From: Burkholderia sp. Bp8963
GTDB taxonomy: Bacteria > Pseudomonadota > Gammaproteobacteria > Burkholderiales > Burkholderiaceae
NCBI RefSeq assembly: GCF_003854275.1
Contig: NZ_QTQP01000001.1
Location: forward strand, 124,001-188,000
Length of the DNA: 64,000 bases
Direction of reading: 5' to 3'
Shown: one piece after another, positions 17,459 to 26,008 of the stretch
How positions within the stretch are numbered: position 1 is the stretch's first letter
Layout of the letters: each line of letters starts with the position of its first letter
Notes under the pieces: model-generated
The model's input: only the letters and a program-made list of their open reading frames with translations
What the model was told of the DNA's origin: nothing
The model's database searches: none
Made by a program: the position numbers and the translations under genes

Positions 17459-17769
17459 GTAAAGGCTCCTGCGTGTGGGACTGCGAACAAGAAATTCGGC
17501 GCCAGTATAGGGATGCACCGACGCGGATTCCGGCGGCGCGGCGCGAGCGCACCGTTGCAGAACCAGCAAGAGTGATTCACACCGTTGTCACATATCGCGC
17601 AATACGCCAATTGCCGGGGGGACGGTGTGCTTCAGGCGCGACGCACGCGTGCCGTGCCGCACAGTGTTGTGGCGCGGTTGCAACATCGAGCGTGACTGTG
17701 CCGGCAGTTGATCGATGGCGCGCACGCGCGGAGAATGGGCGCGTCACGCCATCGATCCGGAGATCAAAG
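17459..17769. other. 311-base gap between porin and VOC gene
   Basis: Holds the porin promoter on the minus strand and the VOC gene leader on the plus strand. A short imperfect dyad (gttgtggcgcggttgcaac, about 17665-17683) is visible. No gene, known motif or clear -35/-10 pair could be assigned. Confidence 0.5.
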
Positions 17770-18231
17770 ATGACTACGCCGAGCCGCCGTCCGTCGATCA
17801 GTTCCGCCGTGTTCTATCGCGACCCGTGGCCCGCGCTCGACTGGCTCGAGCGTGCGTTCGGCTTCGAGCGCAGCATCGTGATCAGCACGCCGGACGGGAG
17901 GCTCGTGCATGCGGAGCTGACGTTCGGCGGCGGCACGGTGATGATCGGCGGCGAATGGGCGGATTTCGTGTCGAGCCCGACGGGCGTCGGCGGCAAGAAC
18001 ACGCAGTGCGTACATGTGCAACTGAGCGCCGATATCGACGCGCATTGCGCACGCGCACGGCAGGTCGGCGCGGTGATCGTGCAGGAGCCCGCCGATCAGT
18101 TCTACGGCGACCGGACCTATCGCGCGCGCGATCCCGAGCAGCACGTGTGGACGTTCGGGCAGCAGGTGCGTGTCGTGACGCGGGAAGAGGCCGTCGCGGA
18201 GACCGGGCTGACGATCGACGGCTGGTCGTGA
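17770..18231 (+). CDS. VOC (glyoxalase/bleomycin resistance) superfamily protein
   Basis: 153 residues. The beta-alpha-beta-beta-beta modules are evident: VFYRDPWPALDWLERAFGFE at 15-34 opens the first, and the second half ends in the typical YRARDPEQHVWTFGQ (about 118-132). Such proteins use a metal or bare cleft to bind or isomerise small molecules; the subfamily resembles PhnB-like and antibiotic-resistance relatives, but substrate is unknown. It precedes codA by 108 bases on the same strand, possibly the same transcript. Confidence 0.87.
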   Translation: MTTPSRRPSISSAVFYRDPWPALDWLERAFGFERSIVISTPDGRLVHAELTFGGGTVMIGGEWADFVSSPTGVGGKNTQCVHVQLSADIDAHCARARQVGAVIVQEPADQFYGDRTYRARDPEQHVWTFGQQVRVVTREEAVAETGLTIDGWS

Positions 18232-18339
18232 CGGGCGGCGACGTCGCGCGCCCGGTTTTCCCTTGCGCCAGCTTTCCCTTTCTTTCGAAACACGCGTCCG
18301 TCGCGGCGACGCACGGCCGCTTCATGCCAGGACCCCCAC

Positions 18340-19581
18340 ATGAACCTGTTCAACGTACGCCTGCGCGGCCGCGACGGCCTCTTCACGATCGGCATCGACG
18401 CAGGAACCATCTCGCGCATCGATGCGCAGCCGGCTGCGATTGCGCACGCGAGCGGCGACGACATCGACGCGGGCGGTCACCTCGCGATCCCGCCGCTCGT
18501 CGAGCCGCACATTCACCTCGATGCGGTGCTCACGGCTGGCGAGCCGGCCTGGAACATGAGTGGCACGCTGTTCGAGGGGATCGAGCGCTGGGCCGAGCGC
18601 AAGGCGACGATCACGCATGACGACACGAAGGCGCGCGCGCATGCGGCGATCGGCATGCTGCGCGATCACGGGATCCAGCACGTGCGCACCCACGTCGACG
18701 TGACCGATCCGTCGCTGGCCGCGCTGAAGGCGATGCTCGAGGTGAAGGACGAGGCGCGCGGGCTGATCGATCTGCAGATCGTCGCGTTCCCGCAGGAAGG
18801 GATCGAATCGTTCGACGGCGGCCGCGCGCTGATGGAGCAGGCGATCGACATCGGCGCGGACGTCGTCGGCGGCATTCCGCACTTCGAGAACACGCGCGAG
18901 CAGGGCGTCAGCTCGATCCGTTTCCTGATGGACCTCGCCGAGCGCACCGGCTGCCTCGTCGACGTGCATTGCGACGAAACCGACGATCCGCATTCGCGCT
19001 TTCTCGAGGTGCTCGCCGAAGAGACACGCGTGCGCGGAATGGGCGCGCGGGTGACCGCGAGCCATACGACCGCGATGGGTTCGTACGACAACGCGTATTG
19101 CTCGAAGCTGTTCCGGCTGCTCAAGCGCGCGGGCCTCAGCTTTATCTCGTGTCCGACCGAGAGCATCCATTTGCAAGGGCGCTTCGACACGTTCCCGAAG
19201 CGGCGCGGCGTCACGCGCGTGGCGGAACTCGACCGCGCCGGCATCAACGTGTGCTTCGGACAGGATTCGATCAAGGATCCGTGGTATCCGCTCGGCAACG
19301 GCAACATCCTGCGCGTGCTCGACGCGGGGCTGCACATCTGCCACATGATGGGCTACGAGGATCTGCAGCGCGCCCTCGACTTCGTGACCAACCACAGCGC
19401 GGCCGCGATGCATCTCGGCGAGCGCTACGGCATCGCGGTCGGCCGGCCCGCGAACCTCGTCGTGCTCGATGCGGACAGCGACTATGATGCGCTGCGCCGT
19501 CAGGCGAAGGCGGCGTGGTCGATCCGCGGCGGCAAGGTGATCATGCGGCGCGAACCGGAGCGGGTCGCTTATCCGGCGTGA
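18340..19581 (+). CDS. codA: Cytosine deaminase
   Basis: 413 residues, close in length and pattern to Escherichia coli CodA. It hydrolyses cytosine to uracil and ammonia using a divalent metal in an amidohydrolase barrel. Visible motifs: EPHIHLD (metal histidines), GTLFEGIERWAERKA, HVRTHVDV, VDVHCDE (metal ligand and catalytic Glu), ASHTTAMGSY, and FGQDSIKDPWYPLG with the catalytic Asp. E. coli has His where this one has Gln before that Asp, a variation known in relatives that deaminate isocytosine or similar rings. No cytosine permease (CodB) is adjacent. Confidence 0.9.
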   Translation: MNLFNVRLRGRDGLFTIGIDAGTISRIDAQPAAIAHASGDDIDAGGHLAIPPLVEPHIHLDAVLTAGEPAWNMSGTLFEGIERWAERKATITHDDTKARAHAAIGMLRDHGIQHVRTHVDVTDPSLAALKAMLEVKDEARGLIDLQIVAFPQEGIESFDGGRALMEQAIDIGADVVGGIPHFENTREQGVSSIRFLMDLAERTGCLVDVHCDETDDPHSRFLEVLAEETRVRGMGARVTASHTTAMGSYDNAYCSKLFRLLKRAGLSFISCPTESIHLQGRFDTFPKRRGVTRVAELDRAGINVCFGQDSIKDPWYPLGNGNILRVLDAGLHICHMMGYEDLQRALDFVTNHSAAAMHLGERYGIAVGRPANLVVLDADSDYDALRRQAKAAWSIRGGKVIMRREPERVAYPA

Positions 19582-19676
19582 TTTTTTGCGGGGTGACGTT
19601 TGGTTTGGCGGCGGCGGTGATGCTGCTCGCGCTGAAGGTGCGGGCCCGGCGGTGACGCCAGGCCCGCCGGCAGGAC

Positions 19677-21101
19677 TCACCGCACCGGTTCGTCCGTGAG
19701 GGTTTGCAGGAACGCTTCGATATCCTTGATATCCTGCGCCGACATCGCGGGTGCGTCGCCGGGCTTGCGGTCGAACGGCGCGTCGGTCACGTCGATGTTG
19801 GCGCGATACGGCGCGGGAAGATCGTCGTACGCGTCGACCTTGCCGTCCGGGTTGTGCGGATAGAACTTCTCCGGCGCGAGATTGCGCTCGTTGTAGAACG
19901 CCATCACCTGGTCGAGCGAGTGGAACACGCCGTTGTGGAAGAACACGTGGCGGGTCGCCGCGTTGCGCAGTGTCGGCGTGAGGAACATCCCGCAATACTG
20001 CGTCTGGTCCTTCAGGTCCGTACGGAACGGGCCGCACAGCCCGAGGTCGTGAAACGCCGGATCGCGGTTCTGCGCGAGCAGCCGGTTACGTGGCGCGCCG
20101 AGCGCTTCGTACTGGTAGTCGGTGAACATCGGCGGCAGACCATCGGCGCCCGGCTTCGACAGGTGGCAGCCCGCGCAATTCGCCTTCACGGGATCGTTGA
20201 AGAGACGCAGCCCGCGCAGTTCCGCGTGAGTGAGGTGCGCGCGGCCTTCGAGCCAGCGGTCGTACTTGCTGTTGTACGGGTGGAACGACGGATCCTCGAC
20301 CTGATAGCGCGCGATCGCGAACATCGCTTCGGACACCGCGAGCTGCGCGCTGTCGAATACGCGCGGCCCGAACAGCTGCAGGAACCGCGCGCGGTGCGGC
20401 GATTGCGCGAGCTTGCGTGCGACGTCGTCGACGCTCGGGTTTGCCATCTCGACCGGATTCAGCAGCGGGCCGAACGCCTGCTGCTGCAGCGTGTCCGCGC
20501 GGCCGTCCCAGAACATTCCGCCCTGCGGCACGAGCTGCGGCGCGGCTGATGTGCCGGCCACCTTCTGCGCCTTCACGACGCCAGACGCCGACGCGGCCTG
20601 CTGCGCGACGCTCACCGCGTCGTCGTTTTCGCTGGCATCGGGGCCGATGCTGAAGTTCGGCTGCCGGTACAGGTACATCAGCGACGGCGGCGGCCGGTAG
20701 CCGTGCAGCGTCATCGCGATCCCGCCCGGCTGCACCTCGAGCGCGTTCGGCGGCCCGAACGCGTGATCGGGGCTGTGGCACGACGCGCACGACTGCTTGC
20801 CGGATGCCGACAGCGCCGGATCGAAGAACAGCGCGCGTCCGAGCTGCGCGACCGCGGACAGCGGTGCGGCAGCCGGGCGCTGCAGCACGATCGGGTGCGG
20901 GTTCGCGCCGGTCACATTCTCGACGAGGTTGCCGATCGCGGCGGGCGTGTGCGCGGGGAACGCGATCGCGAACGCGGCGAAGCCGAGCGCGCCTGCGCCG
21001 AGCGCGAGCGCCGCGCGGCGCACGAAGCGAAGAGGGCGGCGCGATTCGGTGGTGCCGGTGTCAGGCGTGCCAGGCGGCGGAAATGCAGGACGGGCGGTCA
21101 T
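19677..21101 (-). CDS. Di-haem cytochrome c peroxidase / MauG family protein
   Basis: 474 residues. An N-terminal hydrophobic stretch (about 28-50) anchors or exports it. Two c-type haem sites are clear: CASCH near residue 102 and CAGCH near residue 312, with the conserved GGMFWDGRADTLQQQA block between. The family reduces peroxide or oxidises protein residues in the periplasm. It lies just downstream of the AcpA-type gene with a hairpin between, an order suggesting co-regulation, perhaps under phosphate or oxidative stress (inference). No partner electron carrier is encoded here. Confidence 0.9.
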   Translation of the reverse strand: MTARPAFPPPGTPDTGTTESRRPLRFVRRAALALGAGALGFAAFAIAFPAHTPAAIGNLVENVTGANPHPIVLQRPAAAPLSAVAQLGRALFFDPALSASGKQSCASCHSPDHAFGPPNALEVQPGGIAMTLHGYRPPPSLMYLYRQPNFSIGPDASENDDAVSVAQQAASASGVVKAQKVAGTSAAPQLVPQGGMFWDGRADTLQQQAFGPLLNPVEMANPSVDDVARKLAQSPHRARFLQLFGPRVFDSAQLAVSEAMFAIARYQVEDPSFHPYNSKYDRWLEGRAHLTHAELRGLRLFNDPVKANCAGCHLSKPGADGLPPMFTDYQYEALGAPRNRLLAQNRDPAFHDLGLCGPFRTDLKDQTQYCGMFLTPTLRNAATRHVFFHNGVFHSLDQVMAFYNERNLAPEKFYPHNPDGKVDAYDDLPAPYRANIDVTDAPFDRKPGDAPAMSAQDIKDIEAFLQTLTDEPVR

Positions 21102-21153
21102 CCGATCAAGGGTGAAGTCGGGCGCCGCGAATGCGGCGCGTTGAAATGGAAAC

Positions 21154-21176
21154 GGCCGGCGCCTTGCGCGCCGGCC
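21154..21176 (-). terminator. Hairpin after the AcpA-type gene
   Basis: ggccggcgc and gcgccggcc form a 9-bp G+C stem with a 5-base loop in the 94-base gap between the phosphoesterase stop and the peroxidase start. The following T stretch on the minus strand is short (gtttcc), so it may only attenuate read-through. Confidence 0.55.
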
Positions 21177-21195
21177 TGCCTGGTGACGTCGACGA

Positions 21196-22875
21196 TCAGA
21201 TCGCCGGCGCGGAACCCAGCGCGGTGCCGAGCGTCGGGTCGAGGTACAGCGGCGTCGTGTTCGGCTTCGACGTGAAGTCGAACAGGCCGCGCAGGTCGCC
21301 CGCCGACGCGTCGAACGAACCGCCGCCGATGCGCTGGCTGCCGAGCCAGTTGTCCTCGATGAAGCGTACGACCGAAGCCTGGTCGACCATCGTGTGGTCG
21401 ACGTAGTTCTGCTTCGCGTACGGCGAGATCACGACGAGCGGAATCCGCACGCCCGGGCCGCAACGGCCGTTCACCGGCTGGCCGTTCACGCCCGCAGCCT
21501 GCGTGCCGGTGCCGCACTTGCCGTTGCCGTTCAGCTGGTCTACTGCATCGAACGACGCGTGCGTCGGGCTCGCATAGACGTGGTCGTACCAGCCGTCCGA
21601 ATCGTCATAGGTGACGATCACGGCGGTGTTCTGCCAGTCGGGCTGCTGCTGCAGGAAGTTGACGACCTTCGTCACGAACGCCTGCTCGTCGAGCGGATCG
21701 GAATAGCCCGCATGCGCGTCCTGTGCGGCCGGCGCCTTCAGGAAGCTGACCGACGGGAAGTTGCCGGCCTTGACCGAGGCAAAGAAGTCGTCGGTGTCGT
21801 ACTGGTGGTTCGCCGGTTCGACCGTCTTGCCGTCCGTCTGGAGGCTCGAGCCGATCGCGGCGACCGAGCTCGGGCGCGTGTGCTGCGGGTTCGCTGTCGA
21901 CGCGTAGTACTGGAACCAGTTGTGGTGCGGGATGTAGTCGGACGTCGGGGCGTTCACAGCGGTCGCGACCGTGCTGCGGCTGCAGCCCGTCGTGCCGTTG
22001 CCGTTCACGGTCGACAGGTTGAAGCCGCCCATGAAGCCGCCCCACGTGATCTTCGCGGTGTTCAGCAGGTCGCCGATGTTCTTGCCGCTCATCATCGCCT
22101 GGTCGGTCGTGCTCGAGCACACGTCAAAGCCCGGGTCGACGTCGTTGATCATCGTGAAGCCGCCCTGGCTGTCGTTGATGTAGTACGAGCTCGCGGTGAG
22201 TGTCGACGGCTGCTTCGAAGTCTTGACGATCTGCATCCCGTTGGTCTGGCCGGAGATCACGTTCAGCGCGCCCGGCGTCGACGGGCCGTACGACGTCGTG
22301 TACATGTTGTCGCTCATCGCGAAGCGCTGCGCATAGTTCCACAGCGCGGTCACGGTGTTGCCGTCGAAGTAGCCCATCACCTGGCCCTTCGTGCCGAACG
22401 CGCCGGCGCCGCCGGACGAGCCGCGGCCCGTGTATTTCGGGAACAGGTCGGCGAGGCCGTTGTCCTCGGCCTGCTGCTCGGCCGTGTACGCGTGGTTCTG
22501 GTCGGCGGTCGCGGCCTGCGTGCGGTCGAGGCGGAACGGGTTCGCGGCGTCGGTGCCGTTCGCGGTGTTCGTGAAGTTCGGGTTCGCGGTCAGCAGCGTG
22601 CCCGTCAGGCCGTTGACGGCGGGCGTGCCGGCCGCCGCGTTGAACGCCGGTTCGCCCGGCGGGTTGGTCGCGCTCGGGTAGGTGCCGAAGTAGTGGTCGA
22701 ACGACACGTTTTCGCCGTAGATCACGACGAGATGCTTGATTGGCGTGGCGGTCTGCAGCGCATCCTGCGACGACACCGAGGCCGCGGCCGGTGTCGAGTT
22801 GTCGTTGCCGCCGCATGCGAACAGCGCGAAGACGGCGCCGGCGCAGGCGGTGACGAACAAGGCTTGACGAAACAT
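21196..22875 (-). CDS. acpA: Phosphoesterase-family acid phosphatase (AcpA-like lipoprotein)
   Basis: 559 residues from ATG 22875, chosen for its GGAG site over ATG 22890. The N-terminus ends in a lipobox, LFAC at 18-21, so it is probably a lipoprotein facing the periplasm. The phosphoesterase fold (phospholipase C/AcpA family) shows in IKHLVVIYGENVSFDHYFGTYP, TSYGPSTPGALNVISG, and the metal-binding VTYDDSDGWYDHV. It should cleave phosphate mono- or diesters. Length and motif order match AcpA-like acid phosphatases rather than haemolytic phospholipase C. Confidence 0.87.
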   Translation of the reverse strand: MFRQALFVTACAGAVFALFACGGNDNSTPAAASVSSQDALQTATPIKHLVVIYGENVSFDHYFGTYPSATNPPGEPAFNAAAGTPAVNGLTGTLLTANPNFTNTANGTDAANPFRLDRTQAATADQNHAYTAEQQAEDNGLADLFPKYTGRGSSGGAGAFGTKGQVMGYFDGNTVTALWNYAQRFAMSDNMYTTSYGPSTPGALNVISGQTNGMQIVKTSKQPSTLTASSYYINDSQGGFTMINDVDPGFDVCSSTTDQAMMSGKNIGDLLNTAKITWGGFMGGFNLSTVNGNGTTGCSRSTVATAVNAPTSDYIPHHNWFQYYASTANPQHTRPSSVAAIGSSLQTDGKTVEPANHQYDTDDFFASVKAGNFPSVSFLKAPAAQDAHAGYSDPLDEQAFVTKVVNFLQQQPDWQNTAVIVTYDDSDGWYDHVYASPTHASFDAVDQLNGNGKCGTGTQAAGVNGQPVNGRCGPGVRIPLVVISPYAKQNYVDHTMVDQASVVRFIEDNWLGSQRIGGGSFDASAGDLRGLFDFTSKPNTTPLYLDPTLGTALGSAPAI

Positions 22876-23173
22876 CGTGAAGGACTCCATTCGAGCGGGT
22901 CATGGAAATGATCGGCCCGGAACGGCGGCGGGCGCGATGGCGAGCACGCGCATTGAAACAGCCTGGTATGAAGATATGGGGGCGGAGCGGTTTCGCGGGC
23001 ATTGCTCTGCGATATCGTTTTCATTACGGGGACATTTGCATCGAAGGCGAAGTGAAATAATCGGGAAGGTGCCGTTCGGGAGTGCGCGATGTGCTTAGCC
23101 GAGCGGACACGCCGTGCGGCGCCAGTTGGCCGGGTGGCTCGCGAAGACGGTTCGAAGGTGGCTCGCAGCGACT

Positions 23174-23202
23174 TTGACATTCGTATGACGAATTCATATG
23201 AT
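23174..23202 (+). promoter_or_regulatory. Near-consensus sigma-70 promoter with overlapping dyad
   Basis: TTGACA (23174-23179), a 17-base spacer and TATGAT (23197-23202) make an almost perfect housekeeping promoter, rare in this GC-rich sequence. An imperfect dyad centred on GAATTC (cattcgtatgacgaattcatatgatgaatg) overlaps the spacer and -10, a good place for a repressor. It should drive the DMT gene at 23262. Confidence 0.75.
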
Positions 23203-23261
23203 GAATGCCTCGACCGGTAGCGACCGCCGCGCTGCCCCGATCCCGTCATGGAGCCTGCTGG

Positions 23262-24119
23262 ATGCCGATACCCGTCCTGTTCGCCGTCCTGTGCGCGGCG
23301 CTGCTGCACGCATCGTGGAACGCGCTCGTGCGCAGCAGCGGCGACCGGCTGCGCTCGGCCACCACGCTGACCGTGGCGATGGGTGTGTTCGCCGCGCTGC
23401 TTCTGCCTGCGTCGCCGCCGCTCGTGCTGGCGAGCTGGCCATACGTTGTCGCGTCAGCTGCGATCCACGTCATCTACAACCTGCTGCTCGTGTATTCGTA
23501 CGAGCACGGCGACCTGAGCGTCGCGTATCCGATTGCACGCGGCACCGCACCGCTGCTGGTCACGCTCGGTGCGGGCGTGTTTGCCGGCGAGGCGCTGGGC
23601 ACGGGCGCACAGTGCGGCCTCGTGCTGATTTCGGCAGGGATCGTGTCGATCGGCCTCGATCGCGAAGCGGTATCGTCGCGCCGGATGGGGAAGGTGCTGC
23701 CGGCTGCGCTTGCAACCGGCGTGTCGATCGCGGCCTACAGCGTGGTCGACGGCATCGGGGTGCGGCACAACGGCGATGCGATCGGCTATGCGGCCTGGAC
23801 CTTCGTGCTGACCGGGCTCATGATGGCCGCCTACTATCGCGTGCGCAAAGGCTCGTTGCGGTTGTCGGAGAATCGCGCGGAACTCGTGAAGGCGGGATGC
23901 GGTGGCGTGTTCGCGGCGCTCGCGTACGGGATCGTGATCTGGGCGATGCAGCACGGCCCGATGGGGCCGGTGTCGTCGCTGCGCGAAACGAGCGTGGTGT
24001 TCGCGGCGCTGATCGCGCGGCTTTATCTGGGCGAGCGCCTGTCGGTCCGGCGCGCGGGCGGTTGTGTGGTGATCGCGGCCGGAGCGTTGCTGATCAGCGC
24101 GTTTGAGGTCGTGCGGTAA
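23262..24119 (+). CDS. EamA/DMT-family transporter
   Basis: 285 residues. I chose ATG 23262 because it lies downstream of the predicted transcription start (about 23209) and follows a GGAG site; an upstream ATG at 23205 would sit at or before the start of the message. Ten membrane spans form two EamA repeats, with ALLHASWNALVR near the N-terminus and the SLRETSVVFAALIARLYLGER signature near the C-terminus. Substrate unknown. It stands alone behind a strong promoter with a possible operator. Confidence 0.88.
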   Translation: MPIPVLFAVLCAALLHASWNALVRSSGDRLRSATTLTVAMGVFAALLLPASPPLVLASWPYVVASAAIHVIYNLLLVYSYEHGDLSVAYPIARGTAPLLVTLGAGVFAGEALGTGAQCGLVLISAGIVSIGLDREAVSSRRMGKVLPAALATGVSIAAYSVVDGIGVRHNGDAIGYAAWTFVLTGLMMAAYYRVRKGSLRLSENRAELVKAGCGGVFAALAYGIVIWAMQHGPMGPVSSLRETSVVFAALIARLYLGERLSVRRAGGCVVIAAGALLISAFEVVR

Positions 24120-24324
24120 GGGCTTGAATGAAAACGGCGCCGCATGGTGCGGTCCTTGTTGAGTGCAACGTATTACGTCAGTGCGCCTTCGGGCAACAGG
24201 GCAATCAGCATGTTCGATTTCGGTCATGGATTTCGCATAACTTATGCACTTAGGAATCCAAGACGATCTCAGTTAAGAATTGCATTGTCTGTCGTACATG
24301 TCTGATTTTTCAGCTGAATTTCGC

Positions 24325-24573
24325 ATGCAGCCCATGACAACCCGCGTTGATCGGGTATTCGCGGCGCTCGATCCACTGAAGCTCGAAGCCTGTTTCACCG
24401 CTGGATGCGAGAGCTCCGCCCGGTGCTGGCAGATGAAGTCGTGTCGATCGACAGCAAGAGCGTACGCCGCTCACGCAGTGCGAATTAGCGGAGCATCCAT
24501 CGGGTCTCGGCTTGGGGGCGGCATTCGGGTAAGTCGCTGGGTCTCGTCAGCGACTTCGTTGCGCACCTGCATG
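24325..24573 (+). pseudogene. Remnant of an ISAs1-type transposase
   Basis: From ATG 24325 the frame reads like the N-terminus of ISAs1-family transposases (RVDRVFAALDPLKLEACFT). A one-base loss near 24403 then shifts it, and the next frame continues WMRELRPVLADEVVSIDSKSVRRSR, the region around the first catalytic Asp, ending in TAG at about 24486. Further traces (SLGLVSDFVAHLHG) appear to 24573. No terminal repeats or second half remain. The A/T-richer bases 24120-24324 before it contain no gene I can see. Confidence 0.65.
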
Positions 24574-24664
24574 GCATAATCCGCCCGCCGTGGCGGCCAC
24601 GCCGATCGCAGCGGCCAAGAGCGACAATTTCCGGACGAACAGGGCAGGGATGACACCGAGGACG

Positions 24665-25201
24665 ATGGCCATGCGCCTGACATCGGCGCTCGCGATGCTG
24701 GCGCTGGCGGGATGCGTAACGCAGGGCGGGACGAATTCAACTTACGACCCGACGAAGGATGCGCGGATTCGCGCCTACTGGGGGCCGGTCGTGTACTTCC
24801 ACTTCAATCGCGGATGCCGGCCGCCCGAATCATTGCTCGCCGGATACCCGGATACGATCGTTGCGACCAAACCGGGCCTGTCGGCCCTCGTCAACAAGAC
24901 AGTCGGCATGCCGGTGCCGGACGACGCGGCGAAATATTTCCACGAATACGTGGTGCCGGCGGGCAAGCCGATCACGATCACGTCGCGCGCGAACTATCAG
25001 GACATGCGAGGCGGAAAGCCCGTGCGCGTTTCCGACCCGCCGGTGTCCGGGACCTTCGTCCCGGCGGCCGGGCACGACTATGAAGTCTGGGGGTCGGCAG
25101 GATCCGCGTACGACCATCTGACGCTGCGCGAACTGCATGTCGACGCCGGCCGCGTGACGGCAACGCCGCTGCCGATCGCGCCGGCACCCGTTTGCGAGTG
25201 A
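24665..25201 (+). CDS. Hypothetical lipoprotein, 178 residues
   Basis: Start taken at ATG 24665 (24650 and 24671 are alternatives). The N-terminus is a type II signal peptide ending in LALAGC, so the mature protein should be lipid-anchored at Cys of the TQGG-following segment. The rest is a probable beta-rich globular domain with two internal cysteines (RGCRPPES and the C-terminal VCE). I do not recognise a family. It directly follows the transposase remnant and converges on the Lrp gene. Confidence 0.7.
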   Translation: MAMRLTSALAMLALAGCVTQGGTNSTYDPTKDARIRAYWGPVVYFHFNRGCRPPESLLAGYPDTIVATKPGLSALVNKTVGMPVPDDAAKYFHEYVVPAGKPITITSRANYQDMRGGKPVRVSDPPVSGTFVPAAGHDYEVWGSAGSAYDHLTLRELHVDAGRVTATPLPIAPAPVCE

Positions 25202-25220
25202 CCGGACGACGCGCAGGCCG

Positions 25221-25694
25221 TCACGCTTCCACCGGCATCGCACTCGTGCACTTGATCTCGTCGAGGCACACGCTCGAATGCACGCCGCTCACGCCGGGAA
25301 TGCGCATCAGCGTCTCGAGCAGGAACGTGGACAGTCCCTTCAGGTCGCGCGCGACGACCTTCAGCACATAGTCGATGTCGCCGGTCACGGAGAAGCACTC
25401 CTGGATCTGCGCGAGATCGGACACGAGCTTCTGGAATTTCGACAGGTCGCGGATATGCCCGCGTTCCATCGTCACGTGCACGAACGCGGTGACGCCGAAA
25501 CCGAGCGTGTCGGGGCAGAGCCGCGTCTCGTAGCGGCGGATCGCACCGATCTCCTCGAGCCGCCGGTGGCGACGCAGCGTCTGTGCGGGCGACAGGCCCA
25601 CGGCCTTCGCCAGGTCGAGGTTCGAGGCGCGGCCATTCTCCTGCAGCACCGCCAGCAAGCTCCGATCGATGCGGTCGAGAACCGGTTCAGGCAT
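25221..25694 (-). CDS. Lrp/AsnC-family transcriptional regulator
   Basis: 157 residues, the normal length. The N-terminal winged helix (LDRIDRSLLAVLQENGRASNLDLAKAVGLSPAQT) is followed by the RAM ligand-binding domain with CFSVTGDIDYVLKVVARDL around 102-120. It is divergent from the aromatic amino acid permease and aminotransferase genes and very probably controls them in response to an amino acid ligand. Confidence 0.93.
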   Translation of the reverse strand: MPEPVLDRIDRSLLAVLQENGRASNLDLAKAVGLSPAQTLRRHRRLEEIGAIRRYETRLCPDTLGFGVTAFVHVTMERGHIRDLSKFQKLVSDLAQIQECFSVTGDIDYVLKVVARDLKGLSTFLLETLMRIPGVSGVHSSVCLDEIKCTSAMPVEA

Positions 25695-26008
25695 TTTTGT
25701 TTCCTCATATGTCTCCCGGATGCAATCTTATCTCATAATGTAGGGTTTGCATGAACCGGTTACGAAACCCGATTTCGTCGCCGCAACGCTAAACTGACGC
25801 CGGATTTTCGTGTGCGATCGCAGCAATGCGGCCGCAGGCGGCAATCGGCGGCCGATGCAGCAGGGCCGCCGGCAGCGTTCGGGTGCCGCCGCACGAAGAT
25901 TGCAGTCCCCAACCCGGTGGCTCCACGAACGGTCGCCGGCATAGCAAAACAGTGCCCGGCACACCGAGGCGCACCGCTTCCCAACGAGGCGGACAGAGTG
26001 GAGAAGAC
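25695..26008. other. 314-base divergent promoter region, Lrp regulator / permease
   Basis: The left part is A/T-rich (tctcataatgtagggtttgc, about 25733-25752) and should contain Lrp sites and both promoters. A plus-strand frame continues upstream of the permease start but has no ribosome site. No exact operator could be assigned. Confidence 0.5.
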
